Of a stretch of 64,000 nucleotides of DNA, positions 20,413 through 30,495 are shown in pieces. Source of the stretch: Tardiphaga sp. (lineage in GTDB: Bacteria > Pseudomonadota > Alphaproteobacteria > Rhizobiales > Xanthobacteraceae). The position numbers were made by a program, and so were the translations under genes. The stretch covers positions 1-64,000 of the forward strand of contig NZ_JAQGJT010000021.1 in the NCBI RefSeq assembly GCF_028290495.1, given 5' to 3'. The notes under the pieces were generated by a model, which had not been told where the DNA came from, ran no database searches, and worked only from the letters and a program-made list of their open reading frames with translations. Position 1 is the stretch's first letter. Every line of letters begins with the position of its first letter.

Positions 20413-21150
20413 TCAGTATCGCGCGACGACTGGGCCGCCCCAGCGATAATTGATGCGGGCGGTGATCATATCGACGTCCTGACGGATGCTGTCGATGACC
20501 GGAGCCGGGCCGGGGGTGAAGGCGATATCACGCCGGCCCATGAAGATGTGGTCGTATTCCACGCCGAACGACCAGTTCGGGGTGAAGCCGTATTCCAGGC
20601 CGACGCCGACGGTGGCGCCCCAGCGGGTTTCGCTGGCTGAATTGGTCGTCACGCCGGTCGCGGTCGGGAAGTAGTTGTACTTGTCATTGGCCACGGCTGC
20701 GCCGCCTTTGACGTACAGCATCGTGTTGTTCCAAGCGTAGCCGACCCTGCCGGTGAACAGGCCGAGCGCATCGACCTTCGAGCGGTTGGTGAAGAGCGGG
20801 AAGCGGTTGCTGACGTTGGAACCGGTGAGATCCGCCCAGTCGCCCTGGGCTTCCAGACCGAACACCCAGCTGGCCGACTGCCAGTTGTAGCCGATCTGGC
20901 CACCGAAGACGCCGCCATCGGCGTCATGCGAACCTTCGTCGCCGGGCGCGAGAGGACCGAGGTAATTCCAGTTCTTGCGGGCCGAAGCGTATCCGCCGTT
21001 GGCGCCGATGTAGAAGCCGGTCCAGTCATACACGGCGACCATCATCGGCGGCGCCTTGGTATAGGGGCGGGGAGCGAGGTCCGCGGCAAAAGCGGAAGTC
21101 GCGGTGCCCAGGGCGGCAAATGCGACGGTGGCAAGCAAATACTTCTTCAT
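20413..21150 (-). CDS. Omp25/RopB-type outer membrane beta-barrel protein
   Basis: The 245-residue protein has a signal peptide (KKYLLATVAFAALGTATSAFA, cut before ADLAPRPY). It then has an eight-strand barrel pattern: YDWTGFYIGANGGYA, GVFGGQIGYNWQ, LFTGRVGYAW, WGATVGVGLEYG, and a last strand ending in an aromatic residue (ARY). This family is abundant in Rhizobiales outer membranes and is important for envelope stability. ATG 21150 skips a short upstream extension. It is followed by a terminator and is likely monocistronic. Confidence 0.93.
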   Translation of the reverse strand: MKKYLLATVAFAALGTATSAFAADLAPRPYTKAPPMMVAVYDWTGFYIGANGGYASARKNWNYLGPLAPGDEGSHDADGGVFGGQIGYNWQSASWVFGLEAQGDWADLTGSNVSNRFPLFTNRSKVDALGLFTGRVGYAWNNTMLYVKGGAAVANDKYNYFPTATGVTTNSASETRWGATVGVGLEYGFTPNWSFGVEYDHIFMGRRDIAFTPGPAPVIDSIRQDVDMITARINYRWGGPVVARY

Positions 21151-21592
21151 TTCAAATTCTCCTGTGTTCAATCGCTTCGCTGAATTTCGAAGCGGGGGTC
21201 CCCGGCGCGAGCGCCAAATCCAACTCCATCGTCAAATAATGTACCCCAAGGCTGTGCCTTCGTCCGTCACTCGAATGCCACAGTGACGGCCGAAATAACG
21301 TGTCCCAGAAAGCATTCTAAGTTAATGAATTCGATGTGCTATTTGTGCTGCGCAGCAGCAAATCGTAGGCCTGTGCGCGATAGCCCATAGGCTTGTGGCA
21401 TCAGGGTAGGTGATTGCCGCTTGGCGTGAGAACAAAAATAGAACATAATAATTCCGATCGCCGTGGATAAGTGGGGATCGGTGGCCTGCCGGGGATGCAG
21501 ACCGTATAGGATGGCGCAACGGCGGTTGCGGACCGGCCTTGAGGCCGGCGCGATAGCCAGCAACAATTTCAGTGTGAGTTCAGGAGAGCGGT
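21151..21592. other. Divergent intergenic region between porin and ssb
   Basis: This spacer of about 440 bases holds the promoters of the porin (minus) and ssb (plus). I looked for a GTTC-N7-GTTC site near ssb and saw none. No small gene, repeat or RNA is evident. Confidence 0.5.
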
Positions 21593-22111
21593 ATGGCGGG
21601 CAGCGTGAATAAGGTGATTCTGGTCGGCAATCTGGGCAAGGACCCGGAAGTGCGCCGGATGCAGAACGGCAATCCAGTCGTCAACCTCACCATTGCGACT
21701 TCGGACACCTGGCGCGACAAGGCGAGCGGTGAGCGCAAGGAAAAGACCGAGTGGCATCGCGTGGTGATCTTCAGCGAAGGCTTGGCCAAGGTCGCCGAGC
21801 AGTATCTCAAGAAGGGCGCCAAGGTTTACATCGAAGGCGCGTTGCAGACCCGTAAGTGGACCGACCCGCAGGGCGTCGAGAAGTACTCCACTGAGATCGT
21901 GCTGCAGGGCTTCAACTCGACTCTGACGATGCTCGACGGCCGCGCCGGTGGCGGGGCTGGCGCAGGTGGCGGCGGTGGTGACAGCTATGGCGGTGACGAC
22001 GGTGGCAGCTTCGGCGCCAGCAGTCCGTCCTCGCAGCCGCGCCGCGGCGCGGCAAGCGCGCCGGCCGGCGGTGGCCGCGGCGCCGACATGGACGACGACA
22101 TTCCGTTCTGA
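21593..22111 (+). CDS. ssb: Single-stranded DNA-binding protein
   Basis: SSB protects single-stranded DNA in replication, repair and recombination. The 172-residue protein begins [19 protein letters not shown], continues through the OB fold ([31 protein letters not shown]), then has a glycine-rich linker, and ends with the acidic tip DMDDDIPF that binds partner proteins. CAGGAGAG precedes the ATG. A strong terminator follows the stop codon, so it is monocistronic. Confidence 0.97.
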   Translation: MAGSVNKVILVGNLGKDPEVRRMQNGNPVVNLTIATSDTWRDKASGERKEKTEWHRVVIFSEGLAKVAEQYLKKGAKVYIEGALQTRKWTDPQGVEKYSTEIVLQGFNSTLTMLDGRAGGGAGAGGGGGDSYGGDDGGSFGASSPSSQPRRGAASAPAGGGRGADMDDDIPF

Positions 22112-22136
22112 TCGCGAACGGTCGATCGCGTTTCCG

Positions 22137-22169
22137 CAACACCGGCGCCTCTGGCGCCGGTGTTTTTTT
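22137..22169 (+). terminator. Rho-independent terminator after ssb
   Basis: The stem AACACCGGCGCC-TCT-GGCGCCGGTGTT is followed by seven T, about 25 bases after the ssb stop codon. Confidence 0.93.
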
Positions 22170-22265
22170 GAGGGTGGGGCGTCCGGTGTTGCCCGCGCCG
22201 GGAAAGCGATGACCAGTGACGCCGGATAACCGGAAATCTGCGGCGGCTTTGACAATGGAAAGATG

Positions 22266-22284
22266 ATGTAAAGAATGTTTACAT
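22266..22284. promoter_or_regulatory. Perfect palindrome ATGTAAA-N5-TTTACAT before the DUF2306 gene
   Basis: A 7-base inverted repeat with a 5-base spacer lies 24 bases upstream of the ATG at 22309. It is AT-rich against a GC-rich background, which is typical for an operator of a dimeric helix-turn-helix repressor. The regulator is not encoded next to it. Confidence 0.5.
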
Positions 22285-22308
22285 TAATCGATCAACGGAG
22301 TCGTCGCG

Positions 22309-22713
22309 ATGTCATGGCAGCCGCTACTCGATGCCGTTGCGCCCATCCCCCTGCACGCCTTCGCCGCGATCGCCGCATTCGTTCTCGGCGTCGTGCAACT
22401 GGCGGCCCCCAAGGGCACGTTGCCGCATCGCCTGCTGGGCTGGATCTGGGTTCTTTTGCTGCTGACGGTCGCCATTAGCTCGTTCTGGATTCATGGCGAT
22501 AGCTTCCGGATTTGGCGGACATGGAGCCCGATCCATCTGCTGTCGATCTTTGCGCCGGTAATGCTGGCGATGGGGGTGATCAACGCTCGCCGGCACCGTA
22601 TCAGGGCGCATGCCATCTTCATGACGTCGATTTTTGCTGGCGCGCTGCTGATCGCCGGGGCGTTCACGCTGGCGCCGGGCCGGGTCATGCACACTGTGGT
22701 GTTCGGGCCGTAG
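22309..22713 (+). CDS. DUF2306 membrane protein
   Basis: The 134-residue protein has four membrane segments (PLHAFAAIAAFVLGVVQL, GWIWVLLLLTVAISSFW, PIHLLSIFAPVMLAMGV, IFAGALLIAGAFTLAPG). The family pattern includes PHRLLGWIWV and RRHRIRAHAIFMTSIFAGALLIAG, which match DUF2306 with its conserved histidines. The role is unknown; such proteins resemble membrane redox or heme-related helical bundles. ACGGAG lies before the ATG, and a palindrome just upstream suggests repression. Confidence 0.82.
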   Translation: MSWQPLLDAVAPIPLHAFAAIAAFVLGVVQLAAPKGTLPHRLLGWIWVLLLLTVAISSFWIHGDSFRIWRTWSPIHLLSIFAPVMLAMGVINARRHRIRAHAIFMTSIFAGALLIAGAFTLAPGRVMHTVVFGP

Positions 22714-22892
22714 GCGAGGCGATTCGAGGGCGTTGCGTAGGCCGATCGCAGGGCCCGCCGCAAGGCCTGATCAGGCTCCGTAAGTGGTTGGAAAAACGAG
22801 CATAAAATCCACCGACGAAAGTCGCTCGGGGGTGGCTTGCAAGGCCGCGATGCGCTATATGATTCCCAGCAGAATCTGACCGGAAATCATCC

Positions 22893-25667
22893 TTGGCCGA
22901 TACAGAAGACAAGAAGCCCGGGGAGCCGCCGGCGCCCTCGGACGTTCGTCCCGTTTCCATTCTCGACGAGATGAAACGCTCGTATCTCGATTACGCGATG
23001 AGCGTGATCGTGGCGCGCGCGCTGCCCGACGCGCGTGACGGCTTGAAGCCGGTGCATCGCCGCATCCTGTTCGCGATGTACGAGAACGGCTTCGAGTGGA
23101 ACAAGCCGTACCGCAAGTCGGCGCGAACCGTCGGCGATGTGATCGGTAAGTATCATCCGCACGGCGACCAGTCGGTCTATGACGCGATGGTGCGCATGGC
23201 GCAGACCTTCTCGATGCGCGTGCCGCTGATCGACGGTCAGGGCAATTTCGGTTCGGTCGACGGCGATCAGGCTGCCGCGATGCGATACACGGAATCGCGC
23301 CTGACCAAGATCGCGCAGTCGCTGCTCGATGATATCGACAAGGACACCGTCGATTACCAGGACAACTATGACGGCTCGTTCCGCGAGCCGCGGGTGCTGC
23401 CTGCGAAATTCCCGAACCTGCTGGTTAACGGCGCAGGCGGCATCGCCGTCGGCATGGCGACCAACATTCCGCCGCACAATCTCGGCGAAGTCATCGACGC
23501 CTGCATCGCGCTGATTGACGATCCCACGTTGACCATCGACGACTTCATCAAGATCATTCCCGGACCGGATTTCCCGACCGGCGGCATCATCCTTGGCCGT
23601 GCCGGCATCCGGCTGGCCTATCAGACTGGCCGCGGCTCCATCGTGATGCGCGGCAAGGTTTCCATCGAGCCGGCGCGCAAGGATCGCGAAGCGATCATCA
23701 TCTCGGAAATTCCGTACCAGGTGAACAAGGCCACCATGGTCGAGCGCATCGCCGAACTGGTGCGCGACAAGAAGATCGAGGGTATCTCCGATCTGCGCGA
23801 CGAATCCGACCGCGATGGTTTCCGCGTCGTGATCGAGTTGAAGCGCGACGTGGTGCCCGAGGTGGTGCTGAACCAACTGTATCGCTTCACGCCGCTGCAG
23901 ACCAATTTCAGTGCCAACGTCGTGGCGCTCGACGCTGGCCGGCCCCGGGTGATGAACCTGCGGGATCTGCTGACGATCTTCGTCGCGTTCCGCGAACAGG
24001 TGGTTACCCGCCGCACCAAGTTCCTGCTCAACAAGGCGCGCGACCGCGCCCATATCCTGGTCGGTCTCGCCATTGCGGTCGCGAATATCGACGAGATCAT
24101 TCGCGTGATTCGCACCTCGCCGGATCCCGCCACCGCGCGCGATATCCTGATGGAGCGCCGCTGGCCGGCGATGGACGTCGCGGCGATGATCACGCTGATC
24201 GACGATCCGCGACACCGCCTTGAGGAAGACGGCACTGCGCGGCTGTCGTTCGAGCAGGCCAAAGCCATTCTCGATCTGCGTCTGGCCCGCCTTACAGCTC
24301 TGGGCCGCGAGGAAATTTCCGAAGAACTCGACAAACTGGCCATCGAGATCGCCGACTACCTCGAAATCCTGCGCTCGCGCGCCCGCGTCCAGACCATCAT
24401 CAAGGACGAACTGACGGCGGTGCGGTCGGAATTCGCGACGCCGCGCCGCACGGTGATCATCGAGCAGGAGGGCGAGGTCGAGGACGAAGACCTGATCCAG
24501 CGCGAGGACATGGTGGTGACGGTGTCGCATCACGGCTACGTCAAGCGCGTGCCGCTTTCGACCTACCGCGCGCAGCGCCGTGGCGGCAAGGGACGCTCGG
24601 GCATGGCGACCCGCGACGAGGATTTCGTGGCGCGGCTGTTCGTCGCCTCGACGCATACGCCGGTGCTGTTCTTCTCGTCGCGCGGCCAGGTCTACAAGGA
24701 AAAGGTCTGGCGGTTGCCGATCGCGCCGCCGAACGGCCGCGGCAAGGCGCTGATCAACATCCTGCCGCTGGAGCAGGGCGAGCGCATCACCACCATCATG
24801 CCGCTGCCCGAGGACGAGGCGACGTGGGAAACCCTCGACGTGATGTTCGCCACCACCGGCGGCAATGTCAGGCGCAACAAGCTGTCGGACTTCGTCGATG
24901 TCCGCCGCTCCGGCATCATCGCGATGAAGCTGGACGAGGGCGAGGCGATCGTCGACGTGCAGATCTGCACCGAGCATGACGACGTGCTGCTGACCGCCGC
25001 CGGCGGCCAGTGCATCCGCTTCCCGGTGTCCGACGTGCGCGTGTTCCAGGGCCGCAGCTCGATGGGCGTCCGCGGCATCGCGCTGCCGGAGAGCGATACG
25101 GTGATTTCGCTGACGATCCTGCGCCATCTCGATGCGGACTCGGAAGAACGCACGGCCTATCTGCGCCGCGCCAACGCGGTGCGCCGCGGCGGCGTCGAGG
25201 AACGTGGCGCCGTCGAGGACGAAGCGGCTGCAACCGCTGCCGAGTCGGACGAGGCGTCCGCGGCGATCGAGCTCGGCGAGCAGCGTTATGTGGAGATGTC
25301 GGCCAGCGAGCAGTTCGTGCTGACCATCACCGAGAACGGTTTCGGCAAGCGCTCGTCGTCGTTCGAGTACCGGACCACCGGCCGCGGCGGCAAGGGTATT
25401 GCTGCGATGGCGGTGAACGGCCGTAACGGCAAGCTGATCGCCTCGTTCCCGGTCGAGGACGATGACCAGATCATGCTGGTCACCAACAAGGGCCAGCTGA
25501 TCCGTTGCCCGGTCGGCGGCATCCGTATTGTTGGCCGCTCCACCCAGGGGGTCACGGTGTTCAACACCGCGGATGACGAACTGGTGGTGTCGGTCGAGCG
25601 CATCGGCGAGGCCGGTGAGGCGGAAGACCCGGAAGCCGGTAACGAAGTGCCAGTGGCCGAGAGCTGA
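22893..25667 (+). CDS. gyrA: DNA gyrase subunit A
   Basis: GyrA cuts and rejoins DNA in the A2B2 gyrase that adds negative supercoils. The 924-residue protein has [28 protein letters not shown], split here as its parts [17 protein letters not shown] and LKPVHRR, and the catalytic tyrosine in [10 protein letters not shown] (Tyr132). The GyrA box QRRGGKG at about residues 561-567 separates it from ParC. The start is probably TTG 22893; no ATG or GTG gives the usual N terminus. At the quinolone site the sequence is [10 protein letters not shown], so Gln93 sits where E. coli has Ser83 and Asp97 where it has Asp87. An acidic insert lies in the C-terminal domain. Confidence 0.97.
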   Translation: MADTEDKKPGEPPAPSDVRPVSILDEMKRSYLDYAMSVIVARALPDARDGLKPVHRRILFAMYENGFEWNKPYRKSARTVGDVIGKYHPHGDQSVYDAMVRMAQTFSMRVPLIDGQGNFGSVDGDQAAAMRYTESRLTKIAQSLLDDIDKDTVDYQDNYDGSFREPRVLPAKFPNLLVNGAGGIAVGMATNIPPHNLGEVIDACIALIDDPTLTIDDFIKIIPGPDFPTGGIILGRAGIRLAYQTGRGSIVMRGKVSIEPARKDREAIIISEIPYQVNKATMVERIAELVRDKKIEGISDLRDESDRDGFRVVIELKRDVVPEVVLNQLYRFTPLQTNFSANVVALDAGRPRVMNLRDLLTIFVAFREQVVTRRTKFLLNKARDRAHILVGLAIAVANIDEIIRVIRTSPDPATARDILMERRWPAMDVAAMITLIDDPRHRLEEDGTARLSFEQAKAILDLRLARLTALGREEISEELDKLAIEIADYLEILRSRARVQTIIKDELTAVRSEFATPRRTVIIEQEGEVEDEDLIQREDMVVTVSHHGYVKRVPLSTYRAQRRGGKGRSGMATRDEDFVARLFVASTHTPVLFFSSRGQVYKEKVWRLPIAPPNGRGKALINILPLEQGERITTIMPLPEDEATWETLDVMFATTGGNVRRNKLSDFVDVRRSGIIAMKLDEGEAIVDVQICTEHDDVLLTAAGGQCIRFPVSDVRVFQGRSSMGVRGIALPESDTVISLTILRHLDADSEERTAYLRRANAVRRGGVEERGAVEDEAAATAAESDEASAAIELGEQRYVEMSASEQFVLTITENGFGKRSSSFEYRTTGRGGKGIAAMAVNGRNGKLIASFPVEDDDQIMLVTNKGQLIRCPVGGIRIVGRSTQGVTVFNTADDELVVSVERIGEAGEAEDPEAGNEVPVAES

Positions 25668-25726
25668 GACAATTCCGGCGAGGCTCCGGCCTCGCTTCGA
25701 GATGCGGCGACAAACCGCTGAATCAA

Positions 25727-25755
25727 GAAGCCCCCGGCCAAGCCGGGGGCTTTCT
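25727..25755. terminator. Bidirectional terminator between gyrA and the next gene
   Basis: The stem AGCCCCCGGC-CAA-GCCGGGGGCT is followed by TTTCTG. It lies between gyrA and the convergent small gene at 25781, so it can serve both. Confidence 0.88.
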
Positions 25756-25780
25756 GATTCCAGTTCGCAGCCGCGAAGGC

Positions 25781-26038
25781 TTACTTGCGTACGGCGGTGA
25801 CGAGGCGGGCTTCGCGGATCATCACGGTCTTGGTGGAGGCGTTGCGCAGGCAGGACGCCTCGAAGTTCGGCCAGGCCTGCTCGGAGCAGTTGCGGCCGAC
25901 GGGCTTGATGTCGAGGCGGTCGCCCTTGGCCAGTGCCACCCGCACGGAGGCTTCCACCTTCGGGGCAAAGCCCGGGAGAACGGTGAGGGCGGCGGCAATA
26001 AACGCTGCAACGGCGATAGCGGAAAGAGCCTTGATCAT
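25781..26038 (-). CDS. Small exported protein of unknown function
   Basis: The 85-residue protein begins with a signal peptide (MIKALSAIAVAAFIAAALTVLPG). The mature part has KGDRLDIKPVGRNCSEQAWPNFEASCLR, whose two cysteines (NCSEQ, ASCLR) could pair. Proteins of this type recur in Bradyrhizobium-like genomes, but I know no function. The ATG at 26038 follows GGGGACCGTC. It converges on gyrA. Confidence 0.8.
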   Translation of the reverse strand: MIKALSAIAVAAFIAAALTVLPGFAPKVEASVRVALAKGDRLDIKPVGRNCSEQAWPNFEASCLRNASTKTVMIREARLVTAVRK

Positions 26039-26361
26039 GACGGTCCCCTGTCATTTGGGCCGTTTGGCCCGGTTGTTTGCGCTTCCTGTGCTGCCTGATT
26101 AACCAAGCCCGGTTTCAGGAGATTGTTGTCACCGCGGAATGAGGTTTCGTCGCCCGCCCGCATTGTGTCGTGCGTTGCCCGGCCACGACACAGTGGCCCG
26201 GAAAGCGCTGCGTTTTCAGCCTCGTCGCCCACCCTTCCCAATAGACGCGGTGCCCCCCGGTCCGGTTCGATTTTCAACCAAAAATAAACAACTCCGTGCC
26301 CGGCGATTTCCCGGGAACCAACCCGGCTTGCGGCTTTAAGTCAGGCGCGGTAGACGAAGCC
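26039..26361. other. Divergent intergenic region before coaD
   Basis: About 320 bases between the small exported protein gene and coaD. It must hold both promoters. I see a weak inverted repeat GTGTCGTG...CACGACAC at about 26167-26192 and no gene. Confidence 0.45.
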
Positions 26362-26859
26362 ATGCCCCGTATCGCGCTGTATCCTGGCTCCTTCGACCCC
26401 GTCACCAACGGCCATCTCGACGTGGTTCGCCATGCCGTGGGGCTGTGCGACAAATTGATCGTCGCGATCGGCGTGCACCCCGGCAAGAAGCCGCTGTTCA
26501 CGACCGAAGAGCGGCTTGAGATGGTGGAAAACGTGTTCGCGCCGATCGCCTCGGCGGGCGGTTGCGCCTTTGACTGCACCACCTACGACAACCTCACCAT
26601 CACCGCGGCGCAGCGGGCAGGGGCCACCATCCTGATCCGCGGCCTGCGCGACGGCACCGATCTCGATTACGAGATGCAGATCGCCGGCATGAACGAGACC
26701 ATGATGCCGTCCGTGCAGACGGTATTTCTTCCGGCCTCGGTTGGCGTCCGCCCGATCACCGCCACACTGGTGAGGCAAATCGCGGCAATGGGCGGCGACG
26801 TTTCCGCGTTCGTGCCGCCGGCGGTTGCCAAGAGCCTCACGTCCAAATTCGCCGGTTGA
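26362..26859 (+). CDS. coaD: Phosphopantetheine adenylyltransferase
   Basis: CoaD joins 4'-phosphopantetheine and ATP to dephospho-CoA, the second-last step of coenzyme A synthesis. The 165-residue protein begins [20 protein letters not shown], with the nucleotidyltransferase T-x-G-H motif (TNGH). It continues with [16 protein letters not shown] and [22 protein letters not shown], the second family motif. The length is normal. ATG 26362 fits the conserved start. Two peptidyl-prolyl isomerase genes follow on the same strand. Confidence 0.97.
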   Translation: MPRIALYPGSFDPVTNGHLDVVRHAVGLCDKLIVAIGVHPGKKPLFTTEERLEMVENVFAPIASAGGCAFDCTTYDNLTITAAQRAGATILIRGLRDGTDLDYEMQIAGMNETMMPSVQTVFLPASVGVRPITATLVRQIAAMGGDVSAFVPPAVAKSLTSKFAG

Positions 26860-26885
26860 CCGGCTTTCTCTGATCCGGAGTTCAC

Positions 26886-27473
26886 ATGATCCGCATTCTC
26901 GCACTCGCCGCGGCGCTGTTCGTCGCTGCGCCCGCTCTGGCCCAGGCCCCCGCGGCCGCGCCGGCCACCGCGCCGCTGCCCGCCGGCCTCGACAAGGCCA
27001 ATGCCATTGTCATCGACACCAGCAAGGGCCGCATCATCTTCAAGCTGCGCACCGATCTGGCGCCCAAGCACGCCGAGCGCATGAAGCAGCTCGTCCGCGA
27101 AGGCTACTACAACAATGTGCCGTTCCACCGCGTGATGGACGGCTTTATGGCGCAGACCGGCGATGGCCAGAACTTCAACGGCACCGGCGGCTCGAAGTAT
27201 CCGAACCTCAAGGCCGAGTTCTCGCCCGTGCCGTACAAGCGCGGTATCGTCGGTATGGCGCGTAGCGCGTCGGAAGACTCGGCGAACTCGCAGTTCTTCA
27301 TCATGCTGGCGGAGAACGCCGGCCTGAACGGCAAGTACACCGTGGTCGGTGAAGTCGTGTCCGGCATGGATGTCGTCGACAAGATCAAGAAGGCCCCGGC
27401 CGGTTCGGCCAGCGGCGCCGTCGCCGACCCCGACAAGATGATCAAGGTCCAGGTCGCTTCCGACATCAAATAA
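26886..27473 (+). CDS. Periplasmic peptidyl-prolyl cis-trans isomerase (cyclophilin type)
   Basis: Cyclophilins speed up the turning of proline peptide bonds. The 195-residue protein has a signal peptide (ILALAAALFVAAPALAQ) and an Ala/Pro linker, then a cyclophilin domain with VPFHRVMDGFMAQTGD and NSQFFIMLAENAGLNGKYTVVGEVVSGMDVVDKI. It is therefore exported. GATCCGGAG lies before the ATG. The gene starts 26 bases after coaD and is followed by a cytoplasmic paralogue. Confidence 0.95.
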   Translation: MIRILALAAALFVAAPALAQAPAAAPATAPLPAGLDKANAIVIDTSKGRIIFKLRTDLAPKHAERMKQLVREGYYNNVPFHRVMDGFMAQTGDGQNFNGTGGSKYPNLKAEFSPVPYKRGIVGMARSASEDSANSQFFIMLAENAGLNGKYTVVGEVVSGMDVVDKIKKAPAGSASGAVADPDKMIKVQVASDIK

Positions 27474-27522
27474 CCGGCGTCGATCGTCGCCTGCACTTCA
27501 CTTCAAACGAAAGAGATTCAAC

Positions 27523-27990
27523 ATGGCCGTTACCGAAAACACCCTGATCCTCGAAACCACCCAGGGCCCCGTCACCATCGAGATGCGTCCCGACCTGGCG
27601 CCGGGCCATGTCGCCCGCATCAAGGAGCTGGTTCGCGAAGGCTTCTATGACGGCATCGTGTTCCACCGCGTCATCGAGGGCTTCATGGCGCAGACCGGCT
27701 GCCCGCAGGGCACCGGTACCGGCGGTTCCGGCCAGAAGCTGAAGGCCGAATTCAACAACGAGCCGCACGTCCGCGGCACGCTGTCGATGGCCCGTGCGGC
27801 GAGCCCGGATTCCGGCGACAGCCAGTTCTTCATCTGCTTCGACGACGCCTCGTTCCTCAACAAGCAGTACACGGTGTGGGGCAAGGTCACCGAGGGCATG
27901 GAGAACGTCGACAAGATCAAGCGCGGCGAGCCGGTGCAGAACCCCGACAAGATCGTCAAGGCCCACATGGCCGCCGACGCCGCGGCGTAA
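27523..27990 (+). CDS. ppiB: Cytoplasmic peptidyl-prolyl cis-trans isomerase (cyclophilin type)
   Basis: The 155-residue protein is a bare cyclophilin domain without signal peptide: IVFHRVIEGFMAQTGCPQGTGTGGSG and DSQFFICFDDASFLNKQYTVWGKVTEGMENVDKI, quoted in parts. It is closely related to the gene just upstream, so the pair is a compartment-split duplication. AAAGAGA lies before the ATG at 27523. queA follows about 100 bases later, after a hairpin. Confidence 0.95.
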   Translation: MAVTENTLILETTQGPVTIEMRPDLAPGHVARIKELVREGFYDGIVFHRVIEGFMAQTGCPQGTGTGGSGQKLKAEFNNEPHVRGTLSMARAASPDSGDSQFFICFDDASFLNKQYTVWGKVTEGMENVDKIKRGEPVQNPDKIVKAHMAADAAA

Positions 27991-28014
27991 GCCAACGACC
28001 ATACGAGTGTTCAT

Positions 28015-28039
28015 GATGCCCGGCCTCGTGCCGGGCATC
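28015..28039. repeat. Hairpin GATGCCCGG-N7-CCGGGCATC between ppiB and queA
   Basis: A perfect 9-base inverted repeat with a 7-base loop. The core GATGCCCGGC...GCCGGGCATC is a known short repeat of Bradyrhizobium-type genomes. No T run follows, so it is more likely a repeat or message-processing hairpin than a terminator. Confidence 0.65.
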
Positions 28040-28088
28040 CCCGTTTCAACGACCCTTGCAGCTAACGTGCTGCGCCAGATCGACCGAG

Positions 28089-29171
28089 ATGCGCACCGAC
28101 CTATTCGATTTTGAACTGCCCGCCGAGAACATCGCGCTGCGCCCCGCCAGCCCGCGCGATTCCGCGCGCCTGCTGGTGGTGCAGCCGGGTGCTGCGCTGC
28201 AGGACAGGACCATCGCCGATCTGCCGGACTGGCTGCGCCCGGGCGACCAGCTCGTGGTCAATGATACCAAGGTGATTTCCGCGCAACTCGCCGGCCGCCG
28301 CATCGGCCGCGAGCCGGAGACGAAGATCGACGCCACGCTGATCAAGCGGCTCGACGGCTCTCGCTGGCAGGCGCTGGTCAAGCCCGCCAAGCGGTTGCTG
28401 AAGGGCGACACCGTTCGCTTCGGCAGCGAGGGCCGGGTCTGCCTGCTCGGTCATCTCGACGCCGTCGTCGAGGCCAAGGGTGATGCCGGCGAAGTCACGC
28501 TGTCCTTTAGCTTTCATGGCCCCGCGCTCGACCAGGCGATCGCCGAACTCGGCGCGCCGCCGCTGCCGCCGTACATCGCCGCGCGTCGCAAGCCGGACGA
28601 GCGCGACGCCGCCGACTACCAGACCATGTTCGCGGTCCATGACGGTGCGGTCGCAGCCCCCACCGCGGGGCTGCATTTCACCCCGGCGCTCGAAGGCGCG
28701 CTGCGCGAGCGCGGCGTCGGGCTGCACCGGGTGACGCTGCATGTCGGTGCGGGCACGTTCCTGCCGGTCAAGGTGGACGATACGACCGAGCACAAGATGC
28801 ATTCGGAGTGGGGCACGATCTCGCGCGAGACGGCGGACACGCTGAACGCTGCGCGCGCCAAAGGCGGCCGCGTCGTCGCCGTCGGCACCACGTCGTTGCG
28901 GGTGCTGGAAAGTGCTGCCACCGAGGACAACATGATCCATCCCTTCGCCGACGAGACCGCGATCTTCATCACGCCGGGCTACCGCTTCCGCGCGGTCGAT
29001 CTGCTGCTGACCAATTTCCATCTGCCGCGCTCGACGCTGTTCATGCTGGTTTCGGCGTTCAGCGGCTTCGAGACCATGACCAAGGCCTATGCGCATGCTA
29101 TCGCGACGGGCTACCGGTTCTATTCCTATGGCGACGCCAGCCTGCTGTTCCCGGATAAAACCACACCATGA
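28089..29171 (+). CDS. queA: S-adenosylmethionine:tRNA ribosyltransferase-isomerase
   Basis: QueA moves the ribosyl part of SAM onto preQ1 in tRNA to make epoxyqueuosine. The 360-residue protein has the family blocks [52 protein letters not shown] and [20 protein letters not shown] 28089 is the conserved start. The stop overlaps the tgt start as ATGA at 29168-29171, so queA and tgt are translationally coupled, as expected for enzymes acting on the same tRNA base. Confidence 0.97.
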   Translation: MRTDLFDFELPAENIALRPASPRDSARLLVVQPGAALQDRTIADLPDWLRPGDQLVVNDTKVISAQLAGRRIGREPETKIDATLIKRLDGSRWQALVKPAKRLLKGDTVRFGSEGRVCLLGHLDAVVEAKGDAGEVTLSFSFHGPALDQAIAELGAPPLPPYIAARRKPDERDAADYQTMFAVHDGAVAAPTAGLHFTPALEGALRERGVGLHRVTLHVGAGTFLPVKVDDTTEHKMHSEWGTISRETADTLNAARAKGGRVVAVGTTSLRVLESAATEDNMIHPFADETAIFITPGYRFRAVDLLLTNFHLPRSTLFMLVSAFSGFETMTKAYAHAIATGYRFYSYGDASLLFPDKTTP

Positions 29172-30301
29172 CCGTCGCCAATCATTTTGAACTGCTCGGC
29201 ACCGATGGCACCGCGCGTCTCGGTAAACTGACCACGCCGCATGGCGAGGTCCGTACGCCCGCCTTCATGCCGGTCGGCACGCTCGGCGCGATGAAGGGCC
29301 TGCACTGGCGCGAAGTCCGCGATGCCGGCGCCGACATTGTGCTCGGCAACACCTATCATCTGATGCTGCGGCCTGGTGCAGAGCGGATCGCCGCGCTCGG
29401 CGGCCTGCAGAAATTCACCACCTGGAACGGGCCGATGCTGACCGATTCCGGTGGCTTCCAGGTGATGTCGCTGGCGCAGTTGCGCAAGGTGACCGAGCAG
29501 GGCGTCACGTTCCGCTCGCATATCGACGGCGCCAAATTCGAGCTGACGCCGGAGCGCGCCATCGAGATTCAGCGGCTGCTGAATTCTGACATCGCCATGC
29601 AACTCGACGAATGCGTGCGGCTGCCGGCCGAGCAGGCGGACATCGACCGTGCCATGCAATTGTCGCTGCGCTGGGCCGAGCGCTGCAAGCGCGCCTTCGA
29701 GACCGCACCGGATGGCTACATGCTGTTCGGCATCGCGCAGGGCGGCGACGTGCCTGCGTTGCGCCGCGCCAGCGCTCAGGGGCTGATCGATATCGGCTTC
29801 CACGGCTATGCGATCGGTGGGCTCGCGGTCGGCGAACCGCAGGACGTGATGCTGGCGATGATCGAGGAAGTCGTCCCGATCCTGCCGTCAGACCGGCCGC
29901 GCTATCTGATGGGCGTCGGCACGCCGGATGATATGCTGGAAGCCGTCGCGCGCGGCGTCGATATGTTCGACTGCGTGATGCCGACCCGCAACGGTCGCCA
30001 CGGCATGGCCTTCACGCGCCACGGCCAGCTCAATATGCGCAATGCCCGTCATATCGACGATCCCCGTCCGCTCGACGAGGAAAGCAACTGGCCGGCAACG
30101 CGCGACTACTCGCGCGCCTATATCCATCATCTGGTGCGGTCAGGCGAAACGCTCGGCGCCATGCTGCTGTCGGAAATCAACATCGCCTACTATCAGAGCC
30201 TGATGCAGGGCATCCGTGCGGCGATCGCGGATGGCACTTTCACCGAATTCCGCGAACGCACCCGCGCCGGCTGGGCGCAAGGCGACATCGCGCCGCGCTG
30301 A
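29168..30301 (+). CDS. tgt: Queuine/preQ1 tRNA-guanine transglycosylase, zinc cysteines missing
   Basis: Tgt swaps guanine-34 of tRNA for preQ1. The 377-residue protein keeps the catalytic motifs: [13 protein letters not shown] with one catalytic Asp, and [14 protein letters not shown] with the nucleophile Asp. In E. coli the following zinc site has three cysteines (DPECDCYTCRNYSRAYLHH). Here the same place reads [19 protein letters not shown], so all three cysteines are replaced while the histidine region is kept. The enzyme may fold without zinc. It overlaps queA by 4 bases. Confidence 0.95.
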   Translation: MTVANHFELLGTDGTARLGKLTTPHGEVRTPAFMPVGTLGAMKGLHWREVRDAGADIVLGNTYHLMLRPGAERIAALGGLQKFTTWNGPMLTDSGGFQVMSLAQLRKVTEQGVTFRSHIDGAKFELTPERAIEIQRLLNSDIAMQLDECVRLPAEQADIDRAMQLSLRWAERCKRAFETAPDGYMLFGIAQGGDVPALRRASAQGLIDIGFHGYAIGGLAVGEPQDVMLAMIEEVVPILPSDRPRYLMGVGTPDDMLEAVARGVDMFDCVMPTRNGRHGMAFTRHGQLNMRNARHIDDPRPLDEESNWPATRDYSRAYIHHLVRSGETLGAMLLSEINIAYYQSLMQGIRAAIADGTFTEFRERTRAGWAQGDIAPR

Positions 30302-30495
30302 CATCCAGGGATAGTGCATCTGCGCCCCAAGGGCGTGCAGGCCACTCGGTGCGTCGGCATCCGTCATGATCCGGGCCCGAATGCCGGAGGCATTGGTTGC
30401 CCTAACTTTGAGACGCCACTCGATCTGAGGTTGCATTTCACTTGCTTTTAAGGAAAGCTTAAGGGGCTATTGCGGGGCAAAACGGGTGGGGCCAG

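Noticed and set aside
21500-21592. SOS box before ssb
   Set aside because: ssb is often LexA-controlled, but no GTTC-N7-GTTC was found in the spacer.
22887-26054. Minus-strand ORF of 1055 codons opposite gyrA
   Set aside because: It is the shadow of a GC-rich coding frame. It is full of His, Arg, Asp and Gln repeats, has no domain, and gyrA on the other strand is certain.
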